8,654 nt of DNA from Actinomycetota bacterium (GTDB taxonomy: Bacteria > Actinomycetota > Humimicrobiia > Humimicrobiales > Humimicrobiaceae): the NCBI GenBank assembly GCA_023379515.1, contig JAMCQQ010000347.1:1-8654 (forward strand), read 5' to 3'. A model generated the notes under the pieces. That model worked only from the letters and a program-made list of their open reading frames with translations. It searched no databases and was not told the origin of the DNA. Both the position numbers and the translations under genes were made by a program. This document shows positions 5,947-8,654 of the stretch, piece by piece. The first letter of the stretch is position 1. Each line of letters begins with the position of its first letter.

Positions 5947-6455
5947 TTTCTTTTATTTGAAACCTCACTCTGACTTGAATTTTCTTCATCATATTTACTT
6001 TCTGATCTAAAATTAATTTGGTAAATAGATTCTAAATCTGAATTATCCTGGGCTTTAGCTTTTTTAATATTTAATACATAAATTATATTTGGTTCCCAAA
6101 CGTCCTTTGGTTTAAAAGTTAATTTTGTTTGAGTTGAATCAAGTTCTGTTTCAATTTCTACCTTAGGCATGATTTCAAAATCAATACTTGATGGCTCGAT
6201 TGGTTTATTAAATATTAATGTGAATGGGGAAACAATAGATATATAGTAAAGATCTTCTCTTGTATGTGAGCCCTCAATTATTTTTAATTTTTGATTATTT
6301 CTTCTAAATTCAATATCAGGAATAGGAAAAGGGGTAGGAGAAATATTTTCTTTTTTTGGTTTCTGGAACAAAATAGAAAAAATAATAGATGTGAAGATAA
6401 AAATAATTACTATTATTAAAATAATAACTAATAAAAATTTATTCAGTTTATTCAT
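5943..6455 (-). CDS. Membrane-anchored protein with one Ig-like (SbsA/Big_5-like) domain
   Basis: The 170-residue product has a short N-terminal stretch (MNKLNKF), one long hydrophobic helix at about 7-30, a proline-containing linker (31-48), and a beta-rich domain at about 65-150. The pattern is that of bacterial Ig-like SbsA/Big_5 domains: SPFTLIFNKPIEPSSIDF at 76-93, TKLTFKPKDVWEPNIIYVLNI at about 110-130, then a final strand YQINFR at 145-150. The tail (151-170) is polar and Ser/Glu-rich. It should face outside the membrane as an anchored adhesion or cell-envelope module. There is no lipobox cysteine, so I do not call it a lipoprotein. The gene begins 12 nt after the upstream transglycosylase/peptidase gene and is probably co-transcribed; GGAG overlaps that gene's end, 15 nt before the ATG. 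The domain assignment is by pattern only. Confidence 0.8.
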   Translation of the reverse strand: MNKLNKFLLVIILIIVIIFIFTSIIFSILFQKPKKENISPTPFPIPDIEFRRNNQKLKIIEGSHTREDLYYISIVSPFTLIFNKPIEPSSIDFEIMPKVEIETELDSTQTKLTFKPKDVWEPNIIYVLNIKKAKAQDNSDLESIYQINFRSESKYDEENSSQSEVSNKRN

Positions 6456-6461
6456 AGTATA

Positions 6462-6467
6462 ATAATA
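6462..6467 (-). promoter_or_regulatory. Possible extended -10 element before the Ig-like gene
   Basis: On the minus strand TGATATTAT gives TATTAT (6467-6462), five of six to the -10 consensus, with an upstream TG as in extended -10 promoters. Its last base is 7 nt before the ATG at 6455, the same geometry as at 1550-1562. No convincing -35 is seen and the sequence is AT-rich, so chance is possible. Confidence 0.3.
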
Positions 6468-8654
6468 TCACTCCGTGCATATTCCCAAATCTTCAGGATT
6501 TAACCAACCTTTTCCTCCATCTGCTCTTTCCGGATTTTTACCAATATTAATATGTAAGTGCGTATAGCTTGTTGATGCAATTTTTGTGACAGCATCTCCA
6601 GATTTATAATAAATGCGGCCTTGAGGCGGAGAGTAAATAGGAGGAGGGTTTGTGTGTATTAAATGAATTGTCCAGATATCGCCATTTAAGTGAGACGTAA
6701 ATACATGTCCATAACCTCCTCCGTCTCCAGGAGCAATGGGATAACTTGCTGAAGGCTGATATGTCCAATCAACACTTTGTCCGTTAATTGTTGGAAGATA
6801 AACATTTTCTCCTGCCGGTCCGTCTACATCTATAGAGTGTGCTCTTCTTGTGCTATTAGTTGCATCTATATTTCCTTTGTAGGAGCAACTGGATTGATAG
6901 TTTTTTCCACAATGACCTCTGTCTGTCGGTTGGGGTCCAGAACAAGAACCCCTATTATACTTTGGATCGGACATAAAAGATCCGCAACCGATACTTCTTG
7001 AGCCTTGCAATGGACAAGATACTTTTCCGGCAAGAGCTGGTGGAGGAGGATTACTTACGGAATTGCAATTTGTAAAGCTTTTCCATAAATCTTCTCCATA
7101 ATCAAATGGTCCTGAAGTACATCCACCTGGACCGTATTTTCGGCAACCATAATATCTTTCTGCAATTCCTTTTACAGTCTCTTCATCCCAGGGACCATCT
7201 TTATTAATATTTTTTTTATCATTTTTAACTTTATAAGCAGCTGCAGTTATGGAATCTCTAATACTGTAAATTCTAAAAGAAGATGCAGGAGCCATATTGG
7301 ACTGAAGATCAATTGATATTTTAGATGAAATTTTACCAAATAAGTTTTTTAAATCGTCTTGAAATGTATTATAGGTGTATAAAAAAGTTCCTGGTGTAAA
7401 CTGCATTACTCCATACGCTACGCCGCTTGTGTGAGCATCGTAATCGTTTACTAGATAAGTTGTATCCGTTGTAGTTATTGCTTGAGCTGTTTCTACTCTC
7501 ATAATTCCAGCAACTATTGCAGATGGTACGCCAACTTTACCGGAAATTTCAGAAATGGTTGCTGCCATTTGGGGATTACCAAATTTTGTTCCCTGCACCA
7601 AATCTCCTCCTCTATAAAAAGTGCAAGTAGAAATATCACCACCTGGTTCAGGCTTTGGTTTTTCGTCTGGTTTTATTCCTATTATTGCAAGTATAATGAC
7701 AACAAGAAGAATGATTCCAATTATTAGAAGTATCCATGGCCAAAGAACTGCAATGAGAGATCTTGCTCCGGTCATAACCCCCTGTTTTAATAAAGAGCCC
7801 CCAAGTTTATTAAGAGGATTTCCTGCGCGAACCAGACGGTTGGCTCCATTGATTGCTCTGCTTGTAGGTCCCGATGGTCTTTGTGAGGGACCAGGGGGCT
7901 CCATAGGAGGACTTTCGGGGAAAGATTGAGGAATTTGTGGGGGTTGCATAAATCTTGAGGCAAGTCTGTTGATTTCATTTATTGTTCTTGTACTAAATTT
8001 TCTGTTTTGATTTTGTTGGGTAGGGGCTGGTGCTTGTTCTTCTTTTGATTGTCCTGATGCTTTTTGTTTTTGAAGTTCTTTTTTTACAATTTCATCTGCT
8101 TGTCTGTTTGCTAGATTGTCTGGAATATTTGATGTTGCTTGGCTGCTTTGCTGCTCGGCATGCCAGAGCTGTATCCAGGCCTGTATTAAATCTTTATAAC
8201 ACTTTGCTTTTGCATATTTTCTGTTACGGTATTCTTTGGCCTTTGTAGGATATCTTGAAATAAATCCGATCCAGGCCTTTAATTTTATTTCATCTCTAAT
8301 TTTTGAATAGTCAACATCTTTTTGTTTTTTAATTTTTGTTAAATATAAATATTTCAAAGAAGCGTGTGTTTCGATAATTCCATAAAGATGGGAAATTATT
8401 GGATCGCGGTCAGGATTTTTATAAATGGCGTTTTTTTCTTTCTCATACTTTTCCAATCTTTTGTTTCTTTTCTCAATTAACTTTGCTCTTTTTTGCTCGT
8501 TTTTCTCATCCAATCCTTCACGAAACCATTTTTCCGCGTCTTTACTTAACGTTGGGAAATCGGGATGGGAGGTTTGGCCGTAAATGTAGTCTAAGTCTTC
8601 TTCCGTTAAAACGTCTTCTTTTAATCCCACCGCTTTTTTCGAAAGAGCAAAGTT
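6468..8654 (-). CDS. Membrane-anchored lytic transglycosylase / M23-type peptidase fusion (5' end probably beyond window)
   Basis: Predicted two-enzyme peptidoglycan-cutting protein. The frame is open to the right edge; a GTG at 8630 would give 720 residues but has no Shine-Dalgarno site, so the start is probably outside. Positions below count from that GTG. Residues 1-225 are charged, helical and unfamiliar. Residues 229-256 are proline-rich. One membrane helix lies at about 293-318, with a KPDEKPKPEPG linker after it. A transglycosylase-like domain follows, with VGVPSAIVAGIMRVE (catalytic Glu380 candidate), GVAYGVMQFTPGT (403-415), ITAAAY (461-466) and YYGC (493-496). The C-terminal part resembles M23/LytM: RRAHSIDVD (595-603), HLIH (656-659) and THLHINI (690-696). 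Ten cysteines lie after the membrane helix. Such fusions occur with type IV secretion or conjugation systems (VirB1/CwlT-like) and in wall remodelling; no secretion gene is visible here. The Ig-like gene follows 12 nt downstream. Confidence 0.88.
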   Translation of the reverse strand, partial: NFALSKKAVGLKEDVLTEEDLDYIYGQTSHPDFPTLSKDAEKWFREGLDEKNEQKRAKLIEKRNKRLEKYEKEKNAIYKNPDRDPIISHLYGIIETHASLKYLYLTKIKKQKDVDYSKIRDEIKLKAWIGFISRYPTKAKEYRNRKYAKAKCYKDLIQAWIQLWHAEQQSSQATSNIPDNLANRQADEIVKKELQKQKASGQSKEEQAPAPTQQNQNRKFSTRTINEINRLASRFMQPPQIPQSFPESPPMEPPGPSQRPSGPTSRAINGANRLVRAGNPLNKLGGSLLKQGVMTGARSLIAVLWPWILLIIGIILLVVIILAIIGIKPDEKPKPEPGGDISTCTFYRGGDLVQGTKFGNPQMAATISEISGKVGVPSAIVAGIMRVETAQAITTTDTTYLVNDYDAHTSGVAYGVMQFTPGTFLYTYNTFQDDLKNLFGKISSKISIDLQSNMAPASSFRIYSIRDSITAAAYKVKNDKKNINKDGPWDEETVKGIAERYYGCRKYGPGGCTSGPFDYGEDLWKSFTNCNSVSNPPPPALAGKVSCPLQGSRSIGCGSFMSDPKYNRGSCSGPQPTDRGHCGKNYQSSCSYKGNIDATNSTRRAHSIDVDGPAGENVYLPTINGQSVDWTYQPSASYPIAPGDGGGYGHVFTSHLNGDIWTIHLIHTNPPPIYSPPQGRIYYKSGDAVTKIASTSYTHLHINIGKNPERADGGKGWLNPEDLGICTE

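Noticed and set aside
7482..8248. Plus-strand open frames opposite the transglycosylase/peptidase gene
   Set aside because: They are antisense to the proline-rich, membrane-helix and linker parts of a long coding frame and have no features of their own.
1..8654. Use of the UGA-as-glycine code known from some CPR lineages
   Set aside because: All genes read through without internal UGA, and the large minus-strand gene ends at TGA 6468-6470 just before the next gene.

Overview
The window looks like a replication-origin neighbourhood of a small-genome, AT-rich bacterium, most likely a member of the Candidate Phyla Radiation (Patescibacteria, perhaps Microgenomates-like). The markers are yidC-yidD-rnpA-rpmH on one side and dnaA-dnaN on the other. 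The lineage call is inference. It rests on AT-rich codon use, few Shine-Dalgarno sites, compact gene spacing, and large unfamiliar membrane proteins beside universal genes. Stop codons TAA, TAG and TGA all end genes here, and no reassigned code is needed.

Layout. Positions 1-1456 (minus strand) hold a tight operon rpmH > rnpA > yidD > yidC, with junctions of 1 nt overlap, 4 nt and 3 nt. YidC runs off the left edge. Positions 1457-1561 are a divergent promoter region. Positions 1562-3178 (plus) encode a 538-residue protein that I read as a kinase-fold domain followed by a membrane-spanning C-terminal region. It sits between rpmH and dnaA, which are direct neighbours in many bacteria. Positions 3179-3267 carry the dnaA promoter with a perfect DnaA box between its -35 and -10. 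dnaA is 3268-4653. Positions 4654-4815 are the best oriC candidate, with four DnaA-box-like 9-mers spaced 11, 12 and 11 bp, an inverted repeat and a trinucleotide run resembling a DnaA-trio. dnaN is 4816-5946.

Positions 5943-8654 (minus) hold a second transcription unit meeting dnaN tail to tail with overlapping stop codons. Its first gene (open at the right edge) encodes a cytoplasmic helical region, one membrane helix, a lytic transglycosylase domain and an M23-type peptidase domain. The second encodes a membrane-anchored protein with one Ig-like (SbsA/Big_5-like) domain. Together they look like a cell-wall remodelling pair. These genes would be head-on to a fork leaving the dnaA-dnaN spacer to the right.

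The most unusual signals are the kinase-like membrane protein at the origin, promoters placed so that transcripts of rpmH and its divergent neighbour would begin at or next to the start codon (leaderless mRNAs), the helically phased DnaA-box array, and a non-standard metal-ligand spacing in the M23 domain. No tRNA, rRNA, CRISPR array or insertion sequence was seen, and no gene-free stretch exceeds 300 bases.
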